From positions 8,118,520-8,182,519 of the forward strand of contig NC_054389.1 of the NCBI RefSeq assembly GCF_001625195.1: a DNA stretch of 64,000 bases, written 5' to 3'. Of the stretch, positions 46,560 to 59,482 are shown piece by piece (within the stretch, counting starts at the first letter, position 1; every line of letters begins with the position of its first letter). This DNA comes from Drechmeria coniospora (Eukaryota > Ascomycota > Sordariomycetes > Hypocreales > Ophiocordycipitaceae). The position numbers were made by a program, and so were the translations under genes. The notes beneath the pieces were generated by a model. The model made no database searches, was not told the origin of the DNA, and saw only the letters and a program-made list of their open reading frames with translations.

Positions 46560-48609
46560 ATGTTACCATCTGTGACCCAAAACGGGCGATGCCCAGGAGT
46601 GCCATCATGCATGCCTGAGGCTGAGCCGGTACCCCGCCAGCTGTACTCTTCTGCTTGGTTCTGCCGAAACGGTCGAGGCTGTGCACGGCGGGCTCTCACC
46701 GTGCTCGCTTCTTCCTCGCTCGCCCTCGACACCCATTGGGGAAGCGAAGAAGAATCTTTCCCCTGGCCAAAGTCACGCATGGTCCGCTGGAGCGGCAGAG
46801 CTCTCTGGCTGCTGTTCCGAGCCAATGTGCCGCAGTCAGCGGATGGAGGCCGTCTCCTCGCCTTGTCGACCATTGTCGTTGTCGATCCGACACCCTCGAC
46901 ACCTTTCCCATGCCCGGCACTCGCAGTACGGCCCCCAATTACGTACAAACCGCCTCACTGCTCCTCGTTCACGTCCAGTCGACGGCACAAGGATCCGAGC
47001 TCCAGCTTGGCCGCCTTTGGCGTGGCCACCAAAGTAGGTGTTGCGTGCCGAGACGGGCACTCGACCCATACACTCCGTGCTGGGCCGTCATTTCATCTCA
47101 CAGCTGGCTGGACGAGTCGTAGCTTGTCCTTGGCAGAACATCGGGTCCGAAACGGGCATCCAGTTGTACCTTGATCGACATGGCAAGGAATTCGACAGCC
47201 GCACCTCGCTTGCGATGTGCCTTCGGTTCGTCTCGTTTCATGCCGAGTACACCCTGAGGAATCCAATCGCTCGTTTCTAGAACGTGGCCATGCCGATCCC
47301 GCATCGAGCGCGTCACGACTTTGCTCGTGCCTGGGGCGGCCTGCCGCTGACCGCCAGCACCACGAAGCCGATGACGCCGCAGCAGGCAGCCGGCATCCTC
47401 CACGCTCCCACCATGTCGTCCGAAACCCCATCCGCCTGCCGTCGTGCACGGTGCGAGCCCTTGACGAGAGGAGCAACGCACCTCGGCTTGAGCCGAGCAG
47501 GCGTGTTTCATTCGGAGCCGCATCCCTGTCGCGAGACCGAACTATGGCGTTTGTCTCAAAACAGCCATCCGACTGGAGCGTCGGTCGCGTACGATGCCGA
47601 ACACGGTGTGCAACCAGGTGCGGAGAGCCGCATGGGAGCTTTTCCTTCGGTCGTGGTTGCGACCTGCTCTCCGTCGGCCTCGACGAATCGGTATCCATCG
47701 AGAGCCGTCGGTCGCGGAGCACACCAACCTTGGCCCGCAACAACAGGGTCAACGGAGCCACTGGGACATTGCCATGGTAACGACTTCGTTCCCTGACGCT
47801 CTGGAGCGCGCGGAACAGGAAAGCTCGGCCGTGGAACGTGAAAATCTTGCTGGCTTGCCCGACCGTTTCGAGGCGTCCGATCCGCCAACCGGACGAGCGC
47901 GGCTCGCACAAGCCGGGTCGAATGACGCGTGGAGGAGTATAACTCCGTGACCGCCACCGAAATACTGGCCGCCGAGAAGAATGCAACGAACGAGCAAGGC
48001 GACAAGACTGGTCGGAGCACGTAGCCGAGGAGCCACGGCTCGTGCGAGCGCATCACAAGCCGGTGCATGACCATGCCACGGACCCGGCGATCTGGGAGGC
48101 CGGCGCTTCTCAGGGTTCGGGTAGCTGCTCGATCGTCAGACAACACACCCACGAGAGCGCGCCATCTGTGCCACGATGCGCCCCAGCCCGCTCCGAGCAG
48201 CTAGCCGCCGTCCTGCGGTGCCGAAGCGTCACACGGCAAGCAAAGCACAGCCCGCAGGCGCAACGTGCGACGGCGACGGAGAACGCACATGGCGACACGG
48301 CGAGCGTCGAAGGCCCATGAGCCAGGAGCGCCCAGATTCGATGACACATGTGCGAGGGCAACATCGGCGGCAAGGAGAGGCGCACGGAGCCATCACCGGC
48401 CATGACCAGTTTCGGCTATCGGCACCCATCAATCGTGAGAGTCTTTCCTACACTACGGAGCACAGCGGGCAATGTACGAGCGTGGAAGACGGAGTACATA
48501 CTCCGCAAAGTGATTCCCTCGTCTCGTGATACCTCTCTCGCCCCAACGGCAGTTTAACCGTCGACAAACGAGCCATACCTTCCTTGGCCGAATGGCGTAC
48601 CGAGTGCGA

Positions 48610-48669
48610 GCACAAGGAGCAAGTGCGAGTCTGTGCCTCGACAAGGAGCAGGTGCGAGTCTGTGCCTGA
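48610..48669. repeat. 30-bp tandem duplication
   Basis: Two adjacent copies of a 30-bp unit containing ACAAGGAGCA and GTGCGAGTCTGTGCCT, differing at about two positions. No gene context. Confidence 0.8.
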
Positions 48670-49281
48670 GCGCACGCCACACTTGACCTCGCTCCAATAG
48701 GAGCGCACACGTGGACCTGGCCACGTCCAGAAAGGGCAACTTTGCTTTCCACATTCACAAACGGAGCACATGTACTACGTGTACCCTCACGAGTACTTGT
48801 CGGTGTAAGCATTCCCTCGTACATGTACTCCGTACCTACCGACGGAGTACCACACCCATACACGCACATGCAGTACTGTGTACCTGCATCTACATACAGG
48901 GCGACGTGCATCCTCCGTATCGACAGCCATCGCGGCGAGCGGTTGGTCGCCTGCAGGTATCGGTACCCCATTCCTCTGTATCGATACCTACTCGAGTACG
49001 AGTAACTGTTCTGCACGATTGTACAAGAACTTGCCGAGTACGGAGTACGGAGTATTACTGCATGGACAGACAGCAACGGGCAAGCGTACCGTGGTGTGGT
49101 GCTCCCGTCTTCGGCGTCCACACTCCTCTATACCACTCCATACCATACCCAGGCTCCAACCCGTCGTCCAACGGCAGTCAATAATCTTCCAAACGCAGCA
49201 AGGGTGCCGTCGCCTCGTCTCCCCTACGAGCCAGCGGGCAATGCAACCCCCAACACGACACCGTCAAGCGTCGGCATCCCC

Positions 49282-49411
49282 CTTGCGTCCTGATTACCGA
49301 GGCCAAAGCCTCACCGTGGCTCCGTCATTCATTCATCTCTGCACCTTGCAGGGAGCGAGAGCTAAGCCAGCCATTCCCTCCCTGCGCCCCGGGTTATCGA
49401 GTGACACGTCC
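49282..49411 (+). repeat. Dispersed repeat, copy B
   Basis: Partner of 45424-45549 in opposite orientation, about 3.7 kb away. Similarity fades on both sides, so these are either the true ends or the limits of what has not decayed. No terminal inverted repeat is obvious. Confidence 0.8.
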
Positions 49412-52400
49412 TCCACCGTCACCAGGGTCCGGTAGGTGGCACGACATGGACCGATGGCGGAAGACGATTCTCTCGGCCAACGAAATGATGGCACATCGGG
49501 CCTGCCACGACGCCGCCTCCTGCCTCGTCGCGATGCTGGACGATGGGATCGGCCGAGATCCCCCGTCCGTCACCCGAGAGAAGAGCCCCGTCCGTCCCCA
49601 GGCTGCGGTGGCACAAGTGCCGGCCTGCATGCATGGGGCCTGGGCGGCCGAGCATGGCGTCGGCGGGCGGAGGTGCATCCCGGCAGCGTCGGCCCCCCCC
49701 CTGCTCGCTCGCTCTGCTCACCCGAGCCTTCTGGCGGGGAGGCAGACGCCGTCCTCGCACCCGCCGCCGCCTGGCTGGCTCGCCGGACCCGGCAGGCAGG
49801 GACTGACTGACACCGACCCCCACCTCGGCCGAGCATGACGAGCAACCGTCGACGCGGCGTATCCTGCTCGGCCTGAGGAGGAAGCGGGTGAGGGTGGATG
49901 AACTGCGTCGGCGGTGCCCGCTTGGGAGGAGACGAGCCGGTCAGCAAGGGGGCCGACGGGGAGTCCCAGGCCTCCTTCGGGGCACGACAGCTTCGTGGCG
50001 CCGTGCGACGTCTGCTGGTCGCTGGGAGGCCATGACGGAGAGGCAGACCCTTGCCGACGACCCGTAGGTTTCCGTACGCGTCCATGCCCCGGCCGGTCGA
50101 GCTGAGATGAGAGCGCACCAGGACCGGCCACCCTCGCGCACGAGCGTTCGCGTCCGCACCCCCATGGCGTCCCGCCTTCGCCGTCGGTCCTCTCCTGCCT
50201 GTGCGACACAGGCAGCGGGCCCTCTGGGATTTTGATTAGGCCCGATGTGCACTTGCCCACCTGCGCCCGTTGGAGCGAGGTTCCGACACTCGAGAGCGGC
50301 GCCCCCAGGGACCCTTCTGCGCCGGTGCATCATGTGCCGTGCCGCCAACGACGACGGCGTGTCGTGGCCGGCGTACGCGAAGGGCAGTCCTGTCGCCTCG
50401 CCATGGCTGCCGGGATTCGCTCGCAGCTCGCTACCGACGCCGTCGACGTGCCTGCCAAGCCGGCCCGCTCGCTACGGCCGCCGGACAAGAGGGAGACTGC
50501 TCGGCGAAGGCGACGCGAGAGCCGTCGTGCCGACTCTGGTATAAGACGACCCGACGCCCCCGCCGATGGGTTGGTGCACGTTCGCGCAAGGCACCGTACC
50601 GTCTGCTCCTCTGCATTGTCCAGGCGTGGCATCGACGTTCCGACAGCACACTCTCGCATCCGGTGCGTGGCAAGCACAAGACGCCAAGCCAAGTCTTACC
50701 CGCCCCCTGCGCCCAGCAATCGCGGAGCACAGCGACGACCGAGCACTGCGTACCGCACGCGTACCGAACCTGGCCTACGTACGTACACTGCTCGTCCGTC
50801 ACCACGCCGCATGTGGGCAGGTCGACGAATTAGTATCCACGCTTTCTTTTCTTGTGTCAGAGCGGCCCGTCCTGATTCAGACCGCAAGGCTAAGCGCGAC
50901 CCCGGCCCACACTCTGGAGGAGCCGGTCGGCGACGGCGATTGAACCTACCGCACCAGCCGGCGTACATGAAGCGCGAGTAGTCAGGGCAGCCGACATCAA
51001 CAGCGGGACCAAAAGAAAGCCGGCCGCCGACGAAGCAAGCCATTTCCCGCAAAAGAAAGGTGAGACACTAGCGATGGCTTGCGTCTACGGAGCCCACCTA
51101 CCTGCACTTGCCAGAGGTGCTGATAGCTTGTTGTTGGGCCGAAGCCAGCAGCATCGATCGACCACGATCGTTTCGCCACGGTGGCGGAAACCTCGCGTGA
51201 GGAGAGAAAGGTAGCGAGCGAGAGACGGCTACAAGTTTGACGCGCGCTCGCCGGCGCGCTCGACCAACGGTACGATGCACGCTGGATGCTGCCCCGTGTT
51301 TGTTGTTGTTTTCACCTCGGATTCGCCGCCACCATCGGCTTTTGTTGGCGAGCGGGCGGTTCTGGTGGCGTGGCTGGAGTCGGAACGCTGGACCGGTCCT
51401 CGACATGCCGTTAGTGCTGGCAGTTCTGGCGACATTGGCGACTTGGCGACACGGCACCCCCCATGCTCTCGGACGGCGCCCAATGGCACCGCGTACGCAC
51501 CGAGCACGAGAGCGAGGGCGCGGAAATTGGGCCGCGTTGCCTTTCGAGCCTCTGGTTGGAGCGTCAAGGAGACCGCCGTTGGCCTGCCCTGCTTCCCCAC
51601 GAGCAGCATCATCCCCTCGCTCCCGGTACGAGCGTGAGCACGAGGGCGAGCGACCACTGTTCCGAGTCATACCCCACGATGGCGCTCCTGCGACGGTAGA
51701 GACATCTGCCTCGACAGACGGCGGGGTCTGCGCCGACGCGGTGCTGCGATGGGTGCTGCGCACCCTCCGGTGGACAGGACGCCGTGCTCGCATGCCTGCT
51801 GGCGCCACGGGGGGGCGACGCCGTCTGACTGGAACGCGCATCAGATTGTTGACGGAACGGGCAAGGCCTGCTGATGCAATCAGATCGACGGCGACGGCTG
51901 ACTGCCGGCACGGTACGTGCTTGCGAGTAGTGCTCGTCCATCGCGTCGCATTGGAAATTCCGTCATCGGCAGTTGGGCGCTTCGTGCGGCAAGCTCAACG
52001 TCGCTCGACGAGGCGAGCCTTTCGGTGCCGCGCGGCTGGAAAGAGCAGAGACGGACGGTGACGGGGGGTTGCCATCGAGCGCACGGTGCAAGGCACGGCG
52101 GCGAGTCCTCGTGCACGGCATGCTTCACTCCGAACGTCATGTTGGAACGGCCCTCCAACGTCCGTTCAATTACCACCCTTCTCTCCACAGAGCATCGTCG
52201 TCCTCCACCACGCTCCACCGCACTCCGCAGCACTCCACCGCACTCCACCGCATCCGCCTCCACGGGGACCACAATCCAGCATCGGCATTGGGTTTCGCGG
52301 GGCCGACGGAGGGCCGACGGCTGGCACCGCAGGCACCGCAGGCACCGCGGGGGACAGGCGCCGCAGACGGGACAGGACGCGAGGTGCTGGCCGAGTGGCT

Positions 52401-55400
52401 GGCAATTGGCAGCCAGCCCGACGGACGGCCAGACATGCTGGAGCTCGGGCGCACCTTGGCGGCCCGCCCATGCTCCGCCAGCACCACGGGCCCACGGCCT
52501 TGAGCGCTGAACGGCATCGCCTGGCGATGGCAGTGGAGCCCGAAGCTGCTGCTGGTGCCGTCGATCCCTCGACGCTAGCGCTGGCCATTGCCGAGTGCCT
52601 GACGGTGCTCGTGTCCGTGGGACGACGGGCAAGCTCATGATGGCACATCCACTGCCCTGCCCGCGCTGCGGCAGCACGGTCCACTCACTACCGGCTTGGT
52701 GGCCCCGCCGCCGTAAGCCGGCCTGCCTCTGGGCGCTCTGGCTGGGCTGGCCAAGGCCAATGAACTGTGCAACGGTCACGGTGCCGCAAGCTGCTCCACC
52801 CCGACGTCCCCTATATGCACGCCCATGCCTCCGTCGACACCTACAGTATGCCTCTGTCGACACCTGTGCCTCCATCGACACCCATGCCCCCCCCCCCCTT
52901 TTACCCCGGCCTCAAGTGCAACACCTCACCTCCCTTACCGTCAAGCCGCGCCTGGGGTCGTCAGACGCTGCCAATCAGCCGAGCGCTAACTGATCTGTGG
53001 TAGATTCACACCCGGGGTAGGTCCTGGTACTCCGACGCATTTTCATCCCCATCATCCATACCCATCGACTGGACGTGCGTGCAAGTCCCGTCCTCCTACA
53101 TGCCGTGCCACGGTGCAAGCACGCCGCAGGTGTATCTGTACAACGACGGACCCCCCCAACGGCCGCCATCCTCATGCCTGCATTCATCTCGTCCCGAGCC
53201 TTGCTTCGGTCGGAGCTGCTTCGCGCCGCGCATTTTCGGCTCCGCCGCACGTACAATATCGGACCCGGCATGGCCCCGTTGCTTGTTTGCACCGCAACAA
53301 CCATGGCGCCGGAGCGAGGCTCCCCTTGATCCCCCCCCCCCCCCCGAGCACGAGCATGGTGGTGTACGGTGCTCCTCGTACGACGAGCGCTCAAACTATC
53401 CACGGTGGGCGTCGCTAGCGTGCCGTTCGTCCAAGCTCACCCCCTTCCGTCCGTGTCTGAGATGGCCATGATGGGATGGCCCCTACAAGTCGTTGCGCTG
53501 GCGCACGAGGGCACGCATTGCAGTGCAGCACCCTCCGCCGCCTCTCCGCTACTTCCGTCCGACACGCAGGACACCGCTGGATACGGGTACGAGCGAGCGC
53601 TTGTGCCGGGGGAGTGTCGTCCTCTGCGCTCCGCTGCCTCCCCGTCGCGCCCAGGGACGCAGCAGACGCTGCCGCACGTCATCGCTTCGCCCACGCCCCT
53701 CCAACTCGTCGCCTGGGTCGAGCAGGTCGTTGCCCGTCACCCTCCACGACCCTTGCAGCGTGCCTCCAAGACACCGACTCTTCTGAACGAATCTCGCATC
53801 GCCCATGATGGGAGGGAGCCCTGCCGGCGAGATGCATCATCCTTGCTCCTCTGCTGCCACCTGTAGGCCTGGCCTCGAACCCCGCGGCCGCCCCGATGGC
53901 CATCCGACGCCGCTCCCTGCCTACGCGTGCGTCTTCGTGCTTGTGCTCTCGCTCGTGCTGCTTCGAAAGGGCCGTCGCGGCATCTTCCAGCGGGGTCCCA
54001 ATCTTTCCAGGGTCCTGGTCTCTGCCGGCTTGGGGAGCTGTCCAAAAGCAAAGTTCGCTCGGCCGTTGCCCATCCCATCTCGCCTCGCGCTCCCCCCCTC
54101 CCTCCCCTCCCCCTCCTCGTCATCGTCCCCGCGCGCGCGTGTCGTCTACGCCGACGTGCTGCCTCCGAGGGAGTACCGTACCCGGCTTCGTGCTGCCATT
54201 CGCAGGACATCACAGTCATGTCCGTCTCCTTTGGGCAGACACGACGACGGCCGCTTCCCGTCTTTCGTCCTCGCTCCTCCCGCCGACGCCCCATTGGCTA
54301 CCGATATCACGTCGTGCATGCGCCCACGCCCTTCCCTCGTCTCGCCACGGCCGGCTTCGAGCCGCCGCCGCCGGACGCAGGGAATTCGTGATCCCAGTCC
54401 CCAAAAGAAATGCTTCCCGCTCGCTCGCCGTCCAACCCTCGGCCGCCCGCCTGATGCACGCCCCCCCTCCCCCGAGACCTTGCACGCTTGACTCTGCTCC
54501 ATCTTGCCGGTCGTTCGCATCGCCTACCGCCCGGCGCCCGCGTCACCTCTGACGACCCGTCCCGCATCCTGTCGGCGTGCGCTGACCTTCATTTCCCTCC
54601 CTGCGAACAGATCACTCGCCTCGTCGCGCGAGCGCCTGCGGACCGGCACCGTCACCGTCCCACCCCCGCCGCCCGCAGCCGAGGACGGCTCGTCGTGGTG
54701 CTCATCGTCGGGTACGTCTGCTTCTGCCGTTGCCCATCTTCATCTCCCGCGGCTGCGCGATGCGAACCGTGCCCTGCCCTGACTAGCCGGCCGCGAAGGG
54801 GGCGTCGAGCGTAGGATGGGGCGGCGAGAATGCTGACGGGAGGCAGTTCGCTGGCACCTCCGCACGCTTCGTCACGCCGCGTTCCTCCGCCAGCCTCGGT
54901 CTCCCGAGACCTGACGGGCGAGGAATTCGTCACCCTTCCTCACCACCGAGCTCTGCGGCGGCGAGAAGCTGCCTCTTCGGCCCTTTGCGGCACCTGCCAC
55001 GGCCGAGTCCTCGCCTCGAGCAGAGTCGCCTCTGCCCGCCAGATCGAGGAGACCCGTGCCGGCAGGGCCCTGCGGTGTTGCTGCTTTCCGGAGAAGCCAT
55101 CGCCTCTCTTGGAATGCCACTTGTCTCTGCTTAGGATCGGGACAATCCTCCGCCACGACTAGGATCTCCATCGCGCCAGTAAGATCCCCCGAGGCCCATC
55201 ACCTGTCTCACCCAAGCCCCCCCCCCCCTCCCGGAGGGGAAAAGAAGCAATCCTGGGGGCGTTGCCGACCGGTCTCCCCAGCATAACACCCGTCGCTCAC
55301 CTTTTCTCACCTTCGTCCACCTCTGCGCACCGGTATAACCCAGCGCCCAGTACCCAGTACCTAGTTCCTAGCAGTTGGTAGGTGTGGCATTAGTGCCTCG

Positions 55401-57839
55401 CCGTCGTCGACGGCCAACAGGAACAGAGCCTACAGGCACAAAGCTGGTCGAGCCAATGTCCGGTCAGGGCGGCCGGCAGAGCGACGACGCAACTGAGCCC
55501 CCCCCCTGCGGAAGCGAAACGAGACGACGCGTGGCCCATGACTCGATTATTCGCCATGCAGGCAGCAATCCTGCAGGAAGCAGCATCGCCTCGCTTCATC
55601 GTCAATGTCGCAGTCCGGCGCCGAAAGGACGGACGAGGGGTGTGAGCCACCCATTCGGCCACAGGCTCACCGACTCGTTGATTGGATCGATCGATTCCCT
55701 CCTCCGTCCATGGCACGCGGAATGGGTCGACGATGTACTTGCGGAGTATGAGCGCAGTGTTCTGTACGACGCACCGCACCGTACGGCCACATGCCCGCCG
55801 CATCCGTTGGGCCGTATGCGTCCAAGATTTTTGCCTTTTCGATACGGAGCGACGAGCGAATGTGCCGATCGATGGGGAATATGAAAGCAGCCAAGGGATC
55901 GACGGTGCGAGATGATCGGTAGAGCGGACGGCAGGCGTACCACACGAACCGACGCAGCGTGCGCTAGACGTGCCTGGATGCAGACGCTAGCACGTCGTCG
56001 TTGGCTGCTCGCGCCGTTCGTGCTCCGTTCTGCCTGCCTGCCATGAAAGCACCAGTACTGTTAGGGGTACGGAGTACGCAGCAATGTACCGACCGTATTA
56101 ATTGGATCGTTTCTCCCGGAGCTCGGAGCTCGGCAATGGTTGGCATCAAGCTTGGCCAGCGACCAGGCGAGGCCAAGCTTTTTGGTGGCACAACGCCGAC
56201 CGTCCAGACCACCAGCTGGGGGCCGGGGTGATTTCTAGCGGGTGGATCGGCGCTGGGAACCGCTTAGCTGGCAGGTGACTTGCCCGACGCACGGCGGGCT
56301 TCGTCGCTTGCGTACCACAATTTCTAGCAGTAACAATTCCCCAGCACAACCCAATTGGAGGTGCCACCTTGGCATCTCGAATTAGCACCACCTACTACAT
56401 GGATACCGTGGGCACCTAGTACCCATTACCGTAGTTGTCAAGTGAATAGGCTCCTACCCACTGAGGACACCGTACTCGTATGCACTAGGACAAGGACTCC
56501 CCCGACGCACAGAGTTGGGTTCCTCCTCTGTGCCGGGTCCAATCCGAGGAACTAGGCGTACGGAATCGAGCACTTGGAATCAAGTACGGTCAGTTATTGC
56601 GGAGAACGGAGTGGCACCAACAACCATAACGGTACTCAGTACCACTTGTCTTTCTTCTACTGCAGCATACTAATGGAAAGGTAGGTACTCCGTAGGTACG
56701 AATGTTTTGCCCCTTGACACGTGCGCGGGGGACTTGTGTGTGTGTTCGCACCAGGTTAGCAGTTGTCGGCACTCGTGCTCGTGTCGGATTGGGTTGGGCA
56801 CGTTGCAACCGTACCTGTACGAGAGCGGACGAACAGCGACGGACAGGGCGCGGGCTCTATACTCCGAGCCAGTATTCTGTGCACACCAATTAGCGTCTTT
56901 GGAAACGAAGTGCAAGATACATTCTTATTCGTTGGCAACCCATATGCTGTTGCGACTACTCCGTACACTTACTGTACCTTACGTGTACCCTTACAACGAG
57001 TGCGCGTGCTTGTGCTACGCACGTTAATTAGTACCTACCAAGCAAGTACTATTGCCGTGCTGCATTACCCCGGAGGGCAGTAGAGTGTACCTAAGTACCT
57101 AGTACTTACGTGTAATTACAGTAATTACACTGTGCCTACTACTAGGTACCTAGTAGGTAAACAAGTAAATGTACAGTACATGAACCCCGTACATGCCGTA
57201 GGTGCACACCGCTAATAACACATGTACAGTATGTACTCGGAGTACAGAGTACAACGTACTTGTTTGTACTCCGTACTGTACGTTGTATCAAACAAGTCAG
57301 TACGGAGTAGTAGGCAGTACGGAGTACTTACAGTAAGTATGCTTGTGCGGAGTACTCTGTACAGCACCCCGTACATGTATTACGTACAGTTTGCAGTACC
57401 AGATTAATACAGTACAGTCCCAGTCAACTCGCCCGCTTCGACGGACGAGCGGCGGCAATTTCCGTGCCCCACGTGCATCGAGGCTGCTGCTCCCATGCTC
57501 CCATACACCCATGCTCCCATGCTCCCATCAACATGGCGCCTGCGAACCTTTTTCGGCACGACCAAGCTCGCTCAGCACTTCCGCCTCGCAGTCGCTGCAT
57601 TCGTACGCGTTGCACGACCTAACGAACGGCACCTACGCCGAGACGAGGCATTTCGCACTCCAACTCGTACTCGGCTACAGACTGAGCACCAACCGCAACG
57701 ACGGAACCGACCAACCGGCTGCCACGCACCTCAGCAGACGCCGCCGCAACGGACCCCTGGCTTGGTCGGCAGCCAGCTGACCGAGACGGCGAGCCCGCTA
57801 GGCCATCTGCGACGACCAGCCGCCCGCCGAATCACGACG

Positions 57840-59427
57840 ATGCCATCTCGGACGGATGATGACGAGACCCCTCTGCCGACGCTGAATCACGCGGCCGCCT
57901 TTGCCGCCTTTGGCCGTTCCCATCTCTCCCCGTACGATGCCGCGCCACAGCATCAGCATCGACGATCTGCCACCCGCGACTTTGTCGACGGAACGGCCGT
58001 GAGGCGCATGGACGGCGAGCGCAGCAGGAGCCGGCGTCGCAAGAACATGTGGAAGAGGCTCATGTGGGTCAAGCAGTCGTGTGCGTGCCTCCTCCGACCT
58101 CTCTCCCCCTCTCCCCTTCTCCCCCTCTCCCCCTCTCCCCTTCTCCCCCTCTCCCCTCAATCCCCGGCTCCGGCCGGCGAGCCCGAGGCTGGCGTGCTGA
58201 TGAGTCGGGCGCCTCGCAGACCCCGACAACTACACGGATCAGGCCACCTTCCTCGAAAACTTGCAGCGTAACCCGCGGCTCAAGCCGTACGATTTCTGGC
58301 CCCTCGTGGCGGACTCGACCGTCATCCTGCAGCACGTCTGCTCCGTCATCATATTCGTCATCTGCTTCGTCGGCATCTCCCAGGAGCGCGTCTCGCCCGT
58401 CTCCGTCGTGAGCTGGAGCAGCGTCGGCACCCTGCTCGGCTGGCTTCTCTGGGAGCGATGGGTCGCCGAGGAGGACGAGGACGACGAGCTCCACCACCTC
58501 AACACCGGCATCGTCACCGTCGTCGGGCGGAGCGGCAGCGGGCGACGGCGGGGACGGGCGGCGAGCATACGTCGGCCTCTGCCGCCGCACCCGCTGCGGA
58601 CGTCGCTGTCGACGGCGCCGTCGCTGACGACCTCGGTCGCGGCCTCGGCGGCGCCCTCGGCCGGCAACTCGGCGGCGAGCTCCAGCACGAACCTCGACCG
58701 CGCCCTCAGGCCGCCCCGGTCGACGTCGGCCCTGGAGCTCGGCGCCCAGGGCCCCGCGAGGAGTCAGGAGGCGCTTCCGGAGCGCGGGCCGGCGCCCCCG
58801 GCCGAGGCGGAGGAGAGCCGGGCGCACCAGCGACTCGGCACCATCAAGTCGGCGCTCCTCATCTACTGCACCCTCCTCGGGCTGAGCCCCATCCTCAAGT
58901 CGCTGACGAGGTCGACGTCGAGCGATAGCATCTGGGCCATGTCCTTTTGGCTCCTCGCCATCAACATCTTCTTCTTCGACTACTCGGGCGCCGTCGGCGC
59001 GCGCTTCCCCGCCTCGCTGTCGACCAACGCGGCGCTCATGGCGTCGACGGTGCTCGCGAGCCGGCTGCCGTCGACGAAGCAGGTCTTCAGCCTCACGCTC
59101 TTCAGCATCGAGGTCTTTGGTCTCTTCCCCGTCTTCCGACGCCACATTCGCTACCGCAGCTGGCGATACCACGTTCTCCTCACCGTCGTCCTCGTCCTGG
59201 GGGCCGGCCTGGGCGTCGGCATCGTCCTCGGCGACGCCAAGGCCGGGAGGTGGCCGTGGAAGAGCGGCATGGTCGGCATGATGGTCGGCGTCGTCGCCGC
59301 CGCGCTCACGACGGGCGGCTGCAGCTGGTGGCTGATTGGGCTGCAAAAGTACAAGAACGAGATACGAGGGCCCTGGGATCCGGCAAGGCCAATCATCATG
59401 AGCAGGACGCGATGGGACGATCGATGA
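57840..59427 (+). CDS. GPI2: GPI-GlcNAc transferase subunit, PIG-C/Gpi2
   Basis: Two exons, 57840-58080 and 58220-59427, encode 482 residues. The 139-bp intron (GTGCGT...CGCAG) joins WKRLMWVKQS to YPDNYTDQATFLENL, the N-terminal signature of Gpi2. The protein is a multi-pass ER-membrane subunit of the complex that adds GlcNAc to phosphatidylinositol, the first step of GPI-anchor synthesis. Predicted membrane segments begin near residues 111 (ILQHVCSVIIFVICFVGI) and 139, and several more lie in the C-terminal half. Conserved LGLSPILKSLT and IWAMSFWLLAINIFFFDY are present. A Ser/Ala/Pro-rich, poorly conserved loop of about 100 residues (roughly 180-285) separates the halves and makes it longer than yeast Gpi2 (about 280). 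The upstream open frame before 57840 is treated as leader. Confidence 0.93.
58096..58160. repeat. CCCCTCT pyrimidine repeat in the GPI2 intron
   Basis: Tandem CCCCTCT and CCCCTTCT units fill the first half of the GPI2 intron, giving a nearly pure pyrimidine tract just after the donor. Copy number is likely to vary. Confidence 0.9.
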
Positions 59428-59439
59428 GGACGATCGATG

Positions 59440-59482
59440 AGGACGATGACGACGATGACGATGACGATGATGACGACGATGA
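59440..59482. repeat. GATGAC-type trinucleotide run
   Basis: Imperfect GAT/GAC triplets begin 13 bases after the GPI2 stop codon. In another frame they read as a poly-Asp stretch. They lie in the 3' UTR and carry no gene. Confidence 0.85.

Larger units (their letters stand above)
36590..57839. other. 21-kb region without a supportable gene
   Basis: Many frames exceed 100 codons, but they overlap on several frames and both strands, have composition-driven Arg/Pro/Ala/Ser-rich translations and show no family motif. 36600-38000 is AT-richer with frequent stops. 38-41 kb is intermediate. 41-57.8 kb is GC-rich with C runs, GAGCAC and CTGCT simple repeats and GTAC words. Repeats noted separately are at 39459-39476, 41836-41871, 43015-43060, 43812-43872, 44640-45000, 45424-45549, 48610-48669 and 49282-49411. 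The last 400 bases before 57840 are probably the GPI2 leader. I also found no convincing tRNA. Confidence 0.55.

Noticed and set aside
47093..47986. 297-codon minus-strand frame
   Set aside because: No family features, Arg/Ser/Pro-rich, overlapped by other open frames on both strands.
51880..52881. 333-codon minus-strand frame in the gene-poor block
   Set aside because: Several overlapping frames of similar length occur on both strands here, and the Arg/Pro/Ala/Cys composition and lack of motifs indicate GC-driven chance.
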